Source: Archaeoglobaceae archaeon (GTDB taxonomy: Archaea; Halobacteriota; Archaeoglobi; Archaeoglobales; Archaeoglobaceae). Taken from it: 64,000 bases of DNA. A program made the translations under genes and the position numbers. This document shows positions 1 through 8,350 of this stretch, piece by piece. Where the stretch lies: NCBI GenBank assembly GCA_026986375.1, contig JALSOQ010000005.1, positions 62,001 through 126,000 of the forward strand, given 5' to 3'. The notes beneath the pieces were generated by a model. It had not been told where the DNA came from and searched no databases. It saw only the letters and a list, made by a program, of their open reading frames with translations. Numbering within the stretch: the first letter of the stretch is position 1; each line of letters begins with the position of its first letter.

Positions 1-2
1 TA

Positions 3-200
3 GCTTTGGATTTAGGTCTGATTTCCGCAGGTTGGCCGATCGTGAACACTGCGATGGCCGGAGCCATGGCGAGGGTTTTTGGATTCTCGATAGAATCTCT
101 AAAGAAGGCGATAGGGGAAACTTTCTCCGGCAAACTCGCTGAGTTGAACGTTAAGGCGGCTGAGAAGGCTTACAGGGAGGTGAAAGAGTGGAATGCATGA
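3..200 (+). CDS. porG: 2-oxoacid:ferredoxin oxidoreductase gamma subunit, C-terminal end (5' truncated)
   Basis: Only the last 65 residues lie in the window. The phrase with MARVFGFSIESLKKAI followed by a helix with AAEKAYREVKEW is the usual end of Por/Vor/Kor gamma subunits, which bind the TPP enzyme core and complete the ferredoxin-reducing heterotetramer. The stop overlaps the next gene, whose ribosome site (GGAGGTGA) lies inside this reading frame. The gamma-delta-alpha-beta order is that of thermophile pyruvate or 2-oxoisovalerate oxidoreductases. The substrate cannot be fixed from the sequence. Confidence 0.8.
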   Translation, partial: ALDLGLISAGWPIVNTAMAGAMARVFGFSIESLKKAIGETFSGKLAELNVKAAEKAYREVKEWNA

Positions 201-439
201 TAGCTAAACCGTCCAAAGGGGCGGCCGGTAAGACGGGGCTTTGGAGGACGTTTAAACCAATCTATCATCCAGAGAGATGCAACCTCTGTCAGCTCTGTTG
301 GCTTTACTGCCCGGAAAACGTAATAGATGTTTCGGAGGACGGCATAACCATAGATTACGAATACTGTAAGGGTTGTGGAATTTGTGCTAAGATATGCGTT
401 AAAAATGCCATAGAGATGGTTAGGGAGGAGGAAACATGA
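188..439 (+). CDS. porD: 2-oxoacid:ferredoxin oxidoreductase delta subunit, 2x[4Fe-4S] ferredoxin
   Basis: An 83-residue ferredoxin-like subunit with two CxxCxxCxxxC clusters: CNLCQLCWLYCP near residue 31 and CKGCGICAKICV near residue 60. It passes electrons from the TPP/Fe-S catalytic subunit to ferredoxin. The start is GTG four bases after GGAGGTGA; an ATG three codons later is possible. It overlaps both neighbours by a few bases, so the four subunits are translationally coupled. The N-terminal KTGLWRTFKPIY phrase is typical of Por/Vor delta chains. Confidence 0.9.
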   Translation: MECMIAKPSKGAAGKTGLWRTFKPIYHPERCNLCQLCWLYCPENVIDVSEDGITIDYEYCKGCGICAKICVKNAIEMVREEET

Positions 440-1521
440 GAAAGATTTTGACGGGAAATTACGCGGTTGCAGAAGCGGTAAAGCTCGCGGATGTTGAATT
501 CATAGCTGCATATCCCATAACCCCCCAGACTACCATAGTCGAAAGACTCGCAGAGATGGTCGAGAGGGGGGAGTTAAACGCTGAGTTCGTTAGGGTGGAA
601 TCGGAGCATTCGGCTTTAGCAGCAGTTTACGGAGCATCGGCCGGAGGATTAAGGGCTTTCACCGCTACTTCGAGTCACGGATTGCTTTACATGTATGAGA
701 TGTGCTGGTGGGTAGCGAATTCGCGTTTGCCAGTTGTTATGGCGGTAGTTACGAGAACGATTGGCCCTCCATGGAACATCCACACCGAACATACCGACAT
801 ACTAACTCTTAGGGATACTGGATGGATAATAGCGATGTCCGAAAACGCTCAGGAGGCTTTAGACTTAACTCTGCTCGGATTCAAGATCGCGGAGCAGGTA
901 AATTTGCCTTTTGCTATTGGATTGGATGGTTTCCAGGTCAGTCACACCGCGGAGGTCGTGGATGTTCCGGAATCGTTAGACGGATTCCTACCCAAACGTG
1001 AGAGGTTTTTCGTCATCGAGCCGGGGAATCCCATAACCGTCGGAGGTCTGACCGAAAATGAATGCTCTATGACTATAAGGAAGGAGATGGCCAAGGACAT
1101 GGAGAGGGTTGGAGAATTGGTGAGGAATTCCGGATACGTCAGAGATTACGATCTGGTTGAGGAGTATAGGATGGAAGATGCGGAATACGTCGTAATTTCG
1201 ATGGGAGCTTGGTGCGGGGATATGAAAGACGCCATAGACATTCTAAGGGAGAAGGGTGTTCAGATAGGGATGCTGAGGTTGAGGTTCGTCAGGCCTTTTC
1301 CGAAGGAGTTCGTGGAAAAACTCGACTGTAAGGTTTTGGTGGTGGATAGGAACTACTCGGTCGGGTTGGGAGGGATTATAGCTACCGAAGTAAAATCGAT
1401 AGCCAACTGCGACGTTCACGGCATCGTTGCCGGGTTGGGCGGTGTGGATGTGGGGGTGGATGATTTCGTCTCGATGTTCAGGAAGTTCGTTAGGGGGGAG
1501 TTGAAGGGATGGTGGCCATAA
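436..1521 (+). CDS. porA: 2-oxoacid:ferredoxin oxidoreductase alpha subunit (Por/Vor type)
   Basis: A 361-residue alpha chain of the pyruvate/2-oxoisovalerate:ferredoxin oxidoreductase family. The N-terminal YPITPQTTIVE motif (about residue 28) and the VESEHSALAAVYGASAGG segment are the pyrimidine-binding half of the TPP site; TATSSHGLLYMYE follows. The length fits the short archaeal alpha subunits rather than the fused 1200-residue bacterial enzyme. It oxidatively decarboxylates a 2-oxoacid to acyl-CoA with reduction of ferredoxin in the cytoplasm. It starts inside the end of the delta gene (ATGA overlap). Pyruvate or branched-chain oxoacid specificity is undecided. Confidence 0.85.
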   Translation: MRKILTGNYAVAEAVKLADVEFIAAYPITPQTTIVERLAEMVERGELNAEFVRVESEHSALAAVYGASAGGLRAFTATSSHGLLYMYEMCWWVANSRLPVVMAVVTRTIGPPWNIHTEHTDILTLRDTGWIIAMSENAQEALDLTLLGFKIAEQVNLPFAIGLDGFQVSHTAEVVDVPESLDGFLPKRERFFVIEPGNPITVGGLTENECSMTIRKEMAKDMERVGELVRNSGYVRDYDLVEEYRMEDAEYVVISMGAWCGDMKDAIDILREKGVQIGMLRLRFVRPFPKEFVEKLDCKVLVVDRNYSVGLGGIIATEVKSIANCDVHGIVAGLGGVDVGVDDFVSMFRKFVRGELKGWWP

Positions 1522-2378
1522 AGGATCTGTCAAAGGAGAAGTTCGTTCTGCCCGGAACGACGGCGTGTCAGGGATGTCCTCACGTTTTGGGATTGAAGGC
1601 TTTGGGAATGGTTTTAGGTGATAGGGCGGTTTTAGTCGTTCCGGCGGGATGCACGACGATAATAGCCGGTTTGAAGGACAGAGCGTCGTTAAAATTTCCC
1701 CTGTTGCACGTTCCATTTGCATCCGGACCGGCAGTGGCGACTGGTCTTTCTTCTGCCTTTAAGAGACTCGGGAAGTATGGTATTCCTGTGGTATGGATGG
1801 GTGATGGGGCATCCGACATAGGATTCGCTACTCTGAGTGGTGCCTGCATAAGGAAGGACGACATGATCGTCATAGTCAGCGACAACGAAGCTTACATGAA
1901 CACAGGAATTCAGGCGAGTGGAACTACTTTCTGGAAAGCAAAGACGACAACTTCTCCAGCTGGAAAGAAGGAGGAGAAGAAGGATCTCGCCTTAATAATG
2001 CTGATGCACAGAGCGGATTATGTAGCAACAGCGAGCGTGGGGTATCTGCAGGATTTCATATCGAAGCTTGAGAGAGCGAAGGAAATCGAGGGATTCAGGT
2101 TCATCCATCTCCACAGCCCCTGTCCTCCGGGATGGGGTTTTGACAGCAGTGAAACGGTCGAAATCGCGAGGATGGCCGTTAAGTGCGGTGCTTGGATTCT
2201 CTGGGAGTTCGACGGAGAGCTAAAGATCTCCGCTCCGAGTAGACCTTACGCGGATAAGAGCAAGAGGTTGCCTTTAAAGGAATACATAAGAGCTCAGAGA
2301 AGGTTCAGACATTTGAGCGATGAAGACATAAAAGAAATCGAAAAAAAGATAGATGAGCAGTGGAAGGCTCTGAAATGA
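1509..2378 (+). CDS. porB: 2-oxoacid:ferredoxin oxidoreductase beta subunit, TPP-binding
   Basis: A 289-residue beta chain. The cysteines of the proximal [4Fe-4S] cluster appear in TACQGCPH (residues 18-25) and later in PAGCTT. The TPP-Mg binding motif is GDGASDIGFATLSG near residue 98, ending in DNEAYMNTGIQ. It overlaps the alpha gene by 13 bases and ends the operon. The C-terminal charged helix is common to archaeal PorB. The gene downstream is convergent, so transcription should end in the 45 bases after the stop. Confidence 0.88.
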   Translation: MVAIKDLSKEKFVLPGTTACQGCPHVLGLKALGMVLGDRAVLVVPAGCTTIIAGLKDRASLKFPLLHVPFASGPAVATGLSSAFKRLGKYGIPVVWMGDGASDIGFATLSGACIRKDDMIVIVSDNEAYMNTGIQASGTTFWKAKTTTSPAGKKEEKKDLALIMLMHRADYVATASVGYLQDFISKLERAKEIEGFRFIHLHSPCPPGWGFDSSETVEIARMAVKCGAWILWEFDGELKISAPSRPYADKSKRLPLKEYIRAQRRFRHLSDEDIKEIEKKIDEQWKALK

Positions 2379-2423
2379 CCTCAGAGCTCCTACCTCATCA
2401 CGTTTTAGGGGGCAAGGGTTTCA

Positions 2424-3275
2424 TCATCGGACGTATTTTTCTAAAAATATTCCCAGTTTTCTCATTGTTTCGTAGCTTATTCTCTCCTTTGCGGTGGTTA
2501 TCGCGAACTTCAAAGCGTCCTTGCACGGGCAGTTTCTCTCCTCCGGAATTTTCGGAATTAGCTTTCTGAGGATGTTCCTAACCTTCTCCTCGCTCTTAGC
2601 CATGTTCTCGAGAACCATCGCAACGTCAACCTCCTGCTCCTTCCAAACGTCGTAATCGGTGACCGTCGCTATCGTAACGTAGCAGATCTCTGCCTCTCTC
2701 GCGAGCTTCGCTTCCGGCAAGGCGGTCATACCTATTATGTCGAATCCCAAAGCTCTGTGGACCGCGGATTCCGCCTTCGTGGAAAACTGAGGACCTTCGA
2801 TACAGACGTAGGTTCCCTTCGGATGGTAGCTGTATCCCAACTCCTCAAGAACCTCTATCGTGACCTTTCTCAATTCGGGACAGAAAGGCTCGGCAAAGCC
2901 GACGTGAACGACGACGTCTTCGAAAAACGTGTTCGGCCTGAACTTGGTTTTGTCGTAAAGCTGATCGGGAATTACGATGTCCAGAGGCTTTATCTCCTCC
3001 TTAAGAGATCCGACAGCACACACGCTTATTATCCTCTCAACCCCGAGTTTCTTCAAAGCGTAGATGTTCGCCCTGTAAGGAACGTTCGTCGGAGAATAGA
3101 CATGCCCCCTCCCGTGCCTCGGCAGAAAAGCGACCTTCCTTCCCTCGAACTCCCCTATCAGAATTTTATCGGAAGGTTTGCCGAAAGGCGTGTCGATGTC
3201 AACTTCCCTAACGTTTTCGAAGGCGGACTGCTCGTATATACCCGTCCCGCCGATTATGGCTATCTCGGCGTTCAT
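2424..3275 (-). CDS. mtnP: S-methyl-5'-thioadenosine phosphorylase
   Basis: A 283-residue purine nucleoside phosphorylase family protein. GGTGIY near residue 9 and PRHGRGH near residue 53 form the phosphate site. The GPQFSTKAESA and IGMTALPEAKLAREAEI segments are the MTAP substrate and base-binding signatures. The enzyme splits methylthioadenosine left over from polyamine or SAM chemistry into adenine and methylthioribose-1-phosphate. Late cysteines (NCPCKD) match the disulfide-stabilised C-terminus known from hyperthermophile homologues. The ATG lies about 27 bases after a TATA box, so the mRNA is probably leaderless. Some archaeal homologues prefer methylthioinosine. Confidence 0.92.
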   Translation of the reverse strand: MNAEIAIIGGTGIYEQSAFENVREVDIDTPFGKPSDKILIGEFEGRKVAFLPRHGRGHVYSPTNVPYRANIYALKKLGVERIISVCAVGSLKEEIKPLDIVIPDQLYDKTKFRPNTFFEDVVVHVGFAEPFCPELRKVTIEVLEELGYSYHPKGTYVCIEGPQFSTKAESAVHRALGFDIIGMTALPEAKLAREAEICYVTIATVTDYDVWKEQEVDVAMVLENMAKSEEKVRNILRKLIPKIPEERNCPCKDALKFAITTAKERISYETMRKLGIFLEKYVR

Positions 3276-3296
3276 GTCTTCAAATTCACACCCTAA

Positions 3297-3307
3297 CTTA
3301 TAAAAAC
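3297..3307 (-). promoter_or_regulatory. TATA box of mtnP
   Basis: On the minus strand this reads GTTTTTATAAG, centred about 27 bases upstream of the mtnP ATG. That spacing puts transcription start at or next to the start codon, which fits a leaderless transcript. Confidence 0.6.
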
Positions 3308-3383
3308 ATCGAATCCTTTTTCGGAATCGGAAGGTTTTCCTTAGAATAAAACATCAATACGAATTTTTCCAGCCTTTTGGAGT

Positions 3384-3482
3384 TCACCAGCACATCGTTA
3401 TCGTGAACACTACGATGAATGCGGATTCGAGCAACCCTTTCGCTCCCTTAAATCTCCACAACCACACCCTTGATCTGAACAT
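3384..3482 (-). CDS. possible 32-residue membrane microprotein
   Basis: A short ATG frame lies just 17 bases downstream of the phosphoribosyltransferase stop. It encodes basic residues followed by a hydrophobic stretch (AFIVVFTITMCW). No ribosome site is obvious. It could be a small membrane protein cotranscribed with the upstream gene, or chance coding in the 220-base gap before mtnP. I recognise no family. Confidence 0.25.
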   Translation of the reverse strand: MFRSRVWLWRFKGAKGLLESAFIVVFTITMCW

Positions 3483-3499
3483 TGCAACCGTATTGACAC

Positions 3500-4186
3500 T
3501 CAAAGATCTTCCACGAGAGACCAGTATGTCCTATCTTCTTCCTCAACTCTGTGGACGATTCCCCTCCTTTCCATTAGCGCTAAGACTTCTTCGAACCTTC
3601 CCGGCCTCGAAATCTCCAAGTATATCGGATCCAAACTGAACCTCCTGAAGAGCTCCCACTTTATGTCCCACTCCGTCCAGAGATCCTTCTTGCCGTCCTT
3701 CATTATCGTCGTAATCAGACTCACCATATCCTCGACGAAGTTCCACGGGAAGATTACCCAAGCCCACTCCTCCAAGCACTCTCCGAAGTAGTCGGGGATG
3801 AACTTGGATGTGTGGAGGAGGAGAAGAGTTGCGGTTTTTACATCTTTGGCGTTTAAACTTTCGATTTCCTCCCTCGCCCTCCTTATGCTCATTCCCGTGT
3901 TGGCTATATCATCTACGATCAGAACGTTCTTACCTTCTACCTCCTCGCTCGTGGGAACGCTTTTGACCTTGAGCTCCTTCCTCTCGTTTATTCCCGAGTA
4001 GTGCTCGACTTTCAGACTCGTGAGTTCGTCCAAGCCGAGAAGGTCGCAGAGTATCCTCCCCGCGAACCACCCACCCTTGGCAAGCGCAACAATAACTTCC
4101 GGCTCGAAGTCGTCGTCCAGAATCTGCTCGGCCACCCTCCTGCACAAACTTTCCATGTAGTCCCAATTGGTCACTATGCACCTCAT
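3500..4186 (-). CDS. phosphoribosyltransferase-domain protein
   Basis: A 228-residue protein whose first 130 residues are a type I PRTase fold. The PRPP-binding loop VLIVDDIANTG lies near residue 89, and ALAKGGWFAGRIL is the upstream loop found in hypoxanthine/xanthine PRTases. The C-terminal 100 residues (from FPWNFVEDM) are an added helical domain with a winged-helix look. It overlaps kptA by four bases (ATGA), so it is coupled to an RNA-processing gene. It probably transfers phosphoribose to a purine base; the substrate is not readable. Confidence 0.75.
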   Translation of the reverse strand: MRCIVTNWDYMESLCRRVAEQILDDDFEPEVIVALAKGGWFAGRILCDLLGLDELTSLKVEHYSGINERKELKVKSVPTSEEVEGKNVLIVDDIANTGMSIRRAREEIESLNAKDVKTATLLLLHTSKFIPDYFGECLEEWAWVIFPWNFVEDMVSLITTIMKDGKKDLWTEWDIKWELFRRFSLDPIYLEISRPGRFEEVLALMERRGIVHRVEEEDRTYWSLVEDL

Positions 4187-4818
4187 AACTTGATCACGCC
4201 CTTTATGTATTTCGGCGGGATCTCCTTAGCCAGAGCTATGAATTCGTTCGCTTTTATAATCCTTATCCCGTCTTCTCTCGCCCTCTTCGCATCTATTTCG
4301 AGTATTATCGGCTCGTCCGTTCTCAGCCTCGCCACTTCCTCCGATTTCTCTATCGTCGTCGATAAGTGAACGTATGCCTGATTTACCGGTTTTATACCGA
4401 TTTCGAGCAACCTCTGAGCTTCCTCTTCTCCCGTTCCATAATACAGCACGTCCTCCTCCGCGATGGGATAATCCGTAAGCTTTACGTCGATGCTGTGCCC
4501 GTATCTCGCTCTGATTTTGTTGTCTCTTAGCTCGTATCTTCCCTTCCAGTCCGAATAAACGAGCGCCTTTACCAGCCATCTGTTCGCCCACTTATACTTT
4601 CTCCTAACGACTCTGACGAGTTTTTCGAAGTCCACCCAGCCGTTTTCATCCATTTCAAGACCGAACTTGTCCGGAAAATGCCTCAGGATTCCGGAAATTA
4701 GTCTGCCCAGCTTCTCTACTCTTTCCCTGTCGAGTATGAGCTCCCCCTTCCTCCCGCACTTGCACTTCTCCCCTCTGTAGAATCCGTGCTCTGGGCAAAA
4801 CCTGATTTCCTCCATCAA
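4183..4818 (-). CDS. kptA: RNA 2'-phosphotransferase Tpt1/KptA
   Basis: A 211-residue KptA family protein. A small cysteine-rich N-terminus (CPEHGFY then CKCG, like a zinc ribbon) precedes the winged-helix domain with SGILRHFPDKFGLEMDENGWV. The ADP-ribosyltransferase domain follows, with YYGT, VHLSTT and the final catalytic region. The family removes 2'-phosphates from RNA with NAD+, forming ADP-ribose 1'',2''-cyclic phosphate. It sits between the DUF531 gene (1 base away) and the PRTase gene. Confidence 0.9.
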   Translation of the reverse strand: MMEEIRFCPEHGFYRGEKCKCGRKGELILDRERVEKLGRLISGILRHFPDKFGLEMDENGWVDFEKLVRVVRRKYKWANRWLVKALVYSDWKGRYELRDNKIRARYGHSIDVKLTDYPIAEEDVLYYGTGEEEAQRLLEIGIKPVNQAYVHLSTTIEKSEEVARLRTDEPIILEIDAKRAREDGIRIIKANEFIALAKEIPPKYIKGVIKL

Positions 4819-4819
4819 A

Positions 4820-5323
4820 TCACCTTTTCGCCAGCCATACGGCAGTTGCTATGGCACCCATTGCAGTGCAGGTTTCAAGACTTATTCCCTTTTCGGTTAC
4901 GTCGAAGTGATACTTCGCCCTCCTAAGCACTTCCTTAGGCAAACCCCTTCTACCCAAACCGATCAGAAACGTTACGGATCTTGTCCTCACGAGTGCTCTC
5001 ATCTCCTCGAACCTTAAAACCTTCTTTTCGTCGGGTTTTGAAGTGGTTGCGACTATTTCTCCGAAGTGGGCTGGGATCTTATCGATTAGATGGATTCTCC
5101 CCAATTTCAGAAGCTCTATGGCATATTTTCCGTGCTCGCCTATCGTCGTGTATTCGGCAACCTGCTCAACCATCTCCTCCTCGTCCTCCCAGAAATCGAA
5201 GTCCATGAGGGCAAGGTGGAAGTCGTATGCGTAGCACAGCGGAGCGGCTCTCGCGATCGTTCTCAGGTGGATTTCGTGAAGCTTGAGCTTGTCGTAGGTG
5301 TTTACCAGACAGAGGACTATCAT
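4820..5323 (-). CDS. DUF531 family protein, probable SPOUT-type methyltransferase fold
   Basis: A 167-residue archaeal conserved protein. The C-terminal phrases FLIGLGRRGLPKE and SLETCTAMGAIATAVW resemble the trefoil-knot SAM-binding loops of SPOUT RNA methyltransferases, which is how DUF531 is generally seen. It is first in a leftward group with kptA, which supports an RNA-modification role. It shares a 47-base divergent promoter region with iorB. The target RNA is unknown. Confidence 0.65.
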   Translation of the reverse strand: MIVLCLVNTYDKLKLHEIHLRTIARAAPLCYAYDFHLALMDFDFWEDEEEMVEQVAEYTTIGEHGKYAIELLKLGRIHLIDKIPAHFGEIVATTSKPDEKKVLRFEEMRALVRTRSVTFLIGLGRRGLPKEVLRRAKYHFDVTEKGISLETCTAMGAIATAVWLAKR

Positions 5324-5370
5324 CCCGACAAAATCGCCAACGTTTAAATAAACGGTTTCGTATCTTCACC

Positions 5371-5946
5371 ATGGACATCGTAATAGTCGGAGTCGGTGGG
5401 CAGGGAATTCTCACTTCATCCATGATACTCGCCAAAGCCGCTATGAAGGCGGGATTGAACGTCGTATCTTCGGAAGTTCACGGAATGGCGCAGAGGGGTG
5501 GAAGCGTCGAAGTCCACGTTAGGATAGGAGACGTTCTCTCTCCCCTAATACCTCCGGGCAACGCCGACGTCATGATAGCTTTAGAGCCGGTAGAAGCTTT
5601 GAGGTTCTCCAAGTATTTGAACGAGAACAGCGTCGTGATAGTTAACACGAGGAAGATAGTTCCGATTACCGTTAACTTGGGAATGGCGGATTATCCCGAT
5701 CTGGATACGATCTTGAAGAACCTCAGGAGCGTGACTGAGGGAGTTTATCCCGTGAACGCATCCGAAATAGCCGAAAGTTTGGGAGCCATTCAGGCGACGA
5801 ACGTAGTCGTTTTAGGTATGCTCGCGAAGCTCGTCGAGCTACCGTTCAGCTACGAATATCTTGAGGAGGCTGTGAAGGACGTTCTACCGCCGAAACTTCA
5901 CGAAATGAATTTGAAGGCGTTGAAGGCGGGATACGATGCCATCTGA
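5371..5946 (+). CDS. iorB: indolepyruvate:ferredoxin oxidoreductase beta subunit
   Basis: A 191-residue protein of the IorB/gamma-type family. GVGGQGI at residues 7-13 is the Rossmann-like start and SSEVHGMAQRGGSVEVHVRIG is the family hallmark. It works with IorA to convert arylpyruvates to aryl-acetyl-CoA. No iorA lies next to it. The neighbours are DUF531 (divergent) and tRNA-Val. A TTTAAATA element about 25 bases upstream suggests a near-leaderless transcript. Confidence 0.85.
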   Translation: MDIVIVGVGGQGILTSSMILAKAAMKAGLNVVSSEVHGMAQRGGSVEVHVRIGDVLSPLIPPGNADVMIALEPVEALRFSKYLNENSVVIVNTRKIVPITVNLGMADYPDLDTILKNLRSVTEGVYPVNASEIAESLGAIQATNVVVLGMLAKLVELPFSYEYLEEAVKDVLPPKLHEMNLKALKAGYDAI

Positions 5947-5956
5947 TCCATTCGCA

Positions 5957-5965
5957 AAATTTATA
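5957..5965 (+). promoter_or_regulatory. TATA box of tRNA-Val
   Basis: AAATTTATA lies 26 bases before the first base of the tRNA, the standard archaeal distance for a TBP site. Confidence 0.65.
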
Positions 5966-5990
5966 CGTCCTCGATGTAACGTTCCATAGG

Positions 5991-6063
5991 GGGCTCGTGG
6001 TCTAGGGGTTATGACGTCGCCCTTACGAGGCGAAGGTCCCCGGTTCGAATCCGGGCGAGCCCA
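5991..6063 (+). tRNA. tRNA-Val (anticodon TAC)
   Basis: The cloverleaf folds with acceptor GGGCTCG pairing CGAGCCC and discriminator A. The anticodon arm CGCC-CTTACGA-GGCG gives anticodon TAC. The T arm is CCCCGGTTCGAATCCGGG, with TTCGAAT in the loop. CCA is not encoded beyond what the acceptor supplies. No intron is visible. Confidence 0.95.
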
Positions 6064-6107
6064 CTCTTACAATTTTCTTCCGCCTCCGTTTATAGGAGGA
6101 ATGTGGA

Positions 6108-7535
6108 ATGGACGTAATAACCTCGCTTGAGATGGCGGTTGTAGATACCAACTGCGAATATTACGGTTTATCGAGGCTTCAGCTGATGGAGAACGCCGGA
6201 AGGGGGGTGGCGGAGGAGATCGTCAAGAGGTTCGAACCGTGCAAGGTCGCCGTATTCGCCGGCTTGGGGAACAACGGGGGGGATGCTTTCGTTACTGCAA
6301 GGTTTCTGAAAGGCTTTGAAGTCGAGATCTACTTGATGGGATCCGCCAAAGAAATAAGGACTGACATAGCGATGAAGAACTTTTTAATACTCAAAAACGC
6401 CGGATTCAAGGTTTTCGAGGTCAGGGACTCGACGATGCTGGTAGGGATCGACGCCGATGTAATCGTGGACGGGATGCTCGGCACCGGCGTAAGGGGAAAG
6501 CTCAGACAGCCTTACGCAAGAGCCGTAGAAATTATAAACGATTCAGAAGCTACCGTTTTCGCAGTAGATGTGCCCACTGGCTTAAATCCAGATACGGGAG
6601 AATACGATACCGCCGTTAAGGCCGATTTCACGATCACGTTCCACAAGGCCAAGCCAGGGTTGCTTAAGGCGAAGGAGATCGTTGGAGAGCTTATAGTTAA
6701 GGATATAGGAATTCCTAAGGAGATCGAAATCCTCACCGGACCGGGAGACGTTAAAGCAACTTACAGGAGGTTCGAAACGGGGCATAAGGGAAATCACGGC
6801 AGGATTTTGGTGGTAGGTGGAGGGGAATTCACTGGAGCCCCCGCCTTGGCGGCTTTAGCTTCTTATTATGCGGGGGCGGACATAGTAACTCTGATAGTTC
6901 CGGAGAGCATACACGAAATCGTAGCCTCATTTTCGCCCAATCTGATCGTTAGAAAGGTTAAGGGGGACGCCATAACTCCGAAACACTTGGATGAGATTGT
7001 GGAAATCGCAAGGAAGCATCACGTTGCGGTTCTGGGCATGGGAGTTGGCAAAAACGAAGAGTTCAAGGAATTCGTAGCGGAATTCCTGAAGCACGTAAGT
7101 AAAGCGGTGCTTGACGCCGACGGTTTAATCTCGGATGTTCCCGAGAATGTGGAATGCATTCTAACTCCGCACGCCGGGGAATTCAAGAGAGTATTTGGCT
7201 TGGACGCCAGCTTGGAGAATGCTAAGAAGGTCGCAGAAAAGCTCAACGCCGTGATCCTTCTGAAGGGAAAGGAGGACGTAATTACGGACGGTAACAGGGT
7301 TAAGGTGAACAGGAGCGGGAATGCGGGGATGACAGTCGGTGGAACCGGAGACGTTTTGGCGGGAATTGCCGGGGCATTCTTAGCTCTGAGCGATGCATTT
7401 TGGAGTGCATGCGCATCGGCCTTCGTTAACGGAAGAGCGGGAGAGCTATGCTTCGACGAATTCGGATACAACTACACAGCAACCGACCTGATTGGGAAAA
7501 TTCCGATCGCCATAAAGGAAGCGCTGGAATTTTAA
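6108..7535 (+). CDS. nnr: bifunctional NAD(P)HX epimerase / ADP-dependent NAD(P)HX dehydratase
   Basis: A 475-residue fusion of YjeF_N and YjeF_C. The N-terminal part (to about residue 205) has MENAGRGVAEE, FAGLGNNGGDAF and DVPTGLNPDTG, the epimerase motifs. The C-terminal ribokinase-like part has GMGVGK, LTPHAGEFKR and the NAGMTVGGTGDVLAG catalytic loop. The enzyme repairs hydrated NADH and NADPH. The ATG lies seven bases after TAGGAGGA. The 3' end overlaps the convergent DUF211 gene by four bases. Confidence 0.93.
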   Translation: MDVITSLEMAVVDTNCEYYGLSRLQLMENAGRGVAEEIVKRFEPCKVAVFAGLGNNGGDAFVTARFLKGFEVEIYLMGSAKEIRTDIAMKNFLILKNAGFKVFEVRDSTMLVGIDADVIVDGMLGTGVRGKLRQPYARAVEIINDSEATVFAVDVPTGLNPDTGEYDTAVKADFTITFHKAKPGLLKAKEIVGELIVKDIGIPKEIEILTGPGDVKATYRRFETGHKGNHGRILVVGGGEFTGAPALAALASYYAGADIVTLIVPESIHEIVASFSPNLIVRKVKGDAITPKHLDEIVEIARKHHVAVLGMGVGKNEEFKEFVAEFLKHVSKAVLDADGLISDVPENVECILTPHAGEFKRVFGLDASLENAKKVAEKLNAVILLKGKEDVITDGNRVKVNRSGNAGMTVGGTGDVLAGIAGAFLALSDAFWSACASAFVNGRAGELCFDEFGYNYTATDLIGKIPIAIKEALEF

Positions 7536-7819
7536 TCCTGCTCGGTTTTCACCCTCTCCACTATCGTCTTTCCCGCAACTATCTCATCGACGCTGTGGAT
7601 TACCGCTCCCAAATCCTCAATCACCTTCTTTATCTTTTCGAAGTCCATGTTGTCTCCGACTATCGTGATCTTCAGAGTTTCGGTGTTCTGATCCATTTCC
7701 GAAAGGCTCAGATTAACACCCTCCACGTTTTCGACCTCGCTCAACCTCAAAGCCAAGATCACGTTGCTCGGTTCGTGCGGCTTTAAAACGTCCAGCACGA
7801 GTCTTCTCAACCCTGCCAC
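7532..7819 (-). CDS. DUF211 family protein
   Basis: A 95-residue ferredoxin-fold conserved archaeal protein (MAGLRRLVLDVLKPHEP start, then an IVGDNMDFEKIKKVIEDLGAVIHSVDEI segment), typical of DUF211. It resembles small ACT-like regulatory domains. The metabolite it binds, if any, is unknown. It stands alone and is convergent with nnr. Confidence 0.7.
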   Translation of the reverse strand: MAGLRRLVLDVLKPHEPSNVILALRLSEVENVEGVNLSLSEMDQNTETLKITIVGDNMDFEKIKKVIEDLGAVIHSVDEIVAGKTIVERVKTEQD

Positions 7820-7880
7820 GATTGAAACTTTTGAGGAGGTTGTATTTAATCGTTACCAACGGCTAAGAGATATATAAAAT

Positions 7881-8273
7881 TTATTTATTTTTAAGCGTTT
7901 TCATTTTGAATTTAACGAGATAGTTTATTCCGATGTTCCGCACTCTGTCTTTTATGCTCAAAATTTTGTCGTAAAGGTTTTCGAATCCTACCGATTTTGC
8001 CGTCACTTCCAACTCCTTTAAAATCCTCATGCTTCTCATGATTTCGTCCTTGAGCAGGGGACATTCGAAGCATCTCTCCATGGATCTCTCCACGAACTCG
8101 ATCTTCCTCCTCAAGCTCTCGACGAATCTAATATAATCTTCTTCTTGAGCCCTTTTGAACGACGAGCAGTCTATGCAGTAGTCCGTGGTTGGATCCAAAC
8201 AGTTCTCGCATATGTATCTGTAGCATCTTGGACAGATCGTCGTAGCGTCGTTTCCGCAGATTTCACACTTCAT
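7881..8273 (-). CDS. B-box-like zinc-finger protein with helical tail
   Basis: A 130-residue protein. Residues 1-37 contain a crossed-brace zinc-binding set: CEICG, CPRCYRYICENC and DYCIDC. The rest is predicted helical and charged, with a further CFECPL pair near residue 68. I recognise no specific family member. A role in protein-protein or nucleic-acid contact is inference. Its start lies about 75 bases from the divergent SRP RNA. Confidence 0.6.
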   Translation of the reverse strand: MKCEICGNDATTICPRCYRYICENCLDPTTDYCIDCSSFKRAQEEDYIRFVESLRRKIEFVERSMERCFECPLLKDEIMRSMRILKELEVTAKSVGFENLYDKILSIKDRVRNIGINYLVKFKMKTLKNK

Positions 8274-8319
8274 ATTCGAATTTTACACATTCCGAGGTTT
8301 AATCTGTCGGTTCAAAAAA

Positions 8320-8327
8320 CTTTAATA
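8320..8327 (+). promoter_or_regulatory. TATA-like element of SRP RNA
   Basis: CTTTAATA lies about 27 bases upstream of the predicted 5' end of the 7S RNA. Confidence 0.5.
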
Positions 8328-8350
8328 CTCTCCCGTTGAGAGGTAAAACG

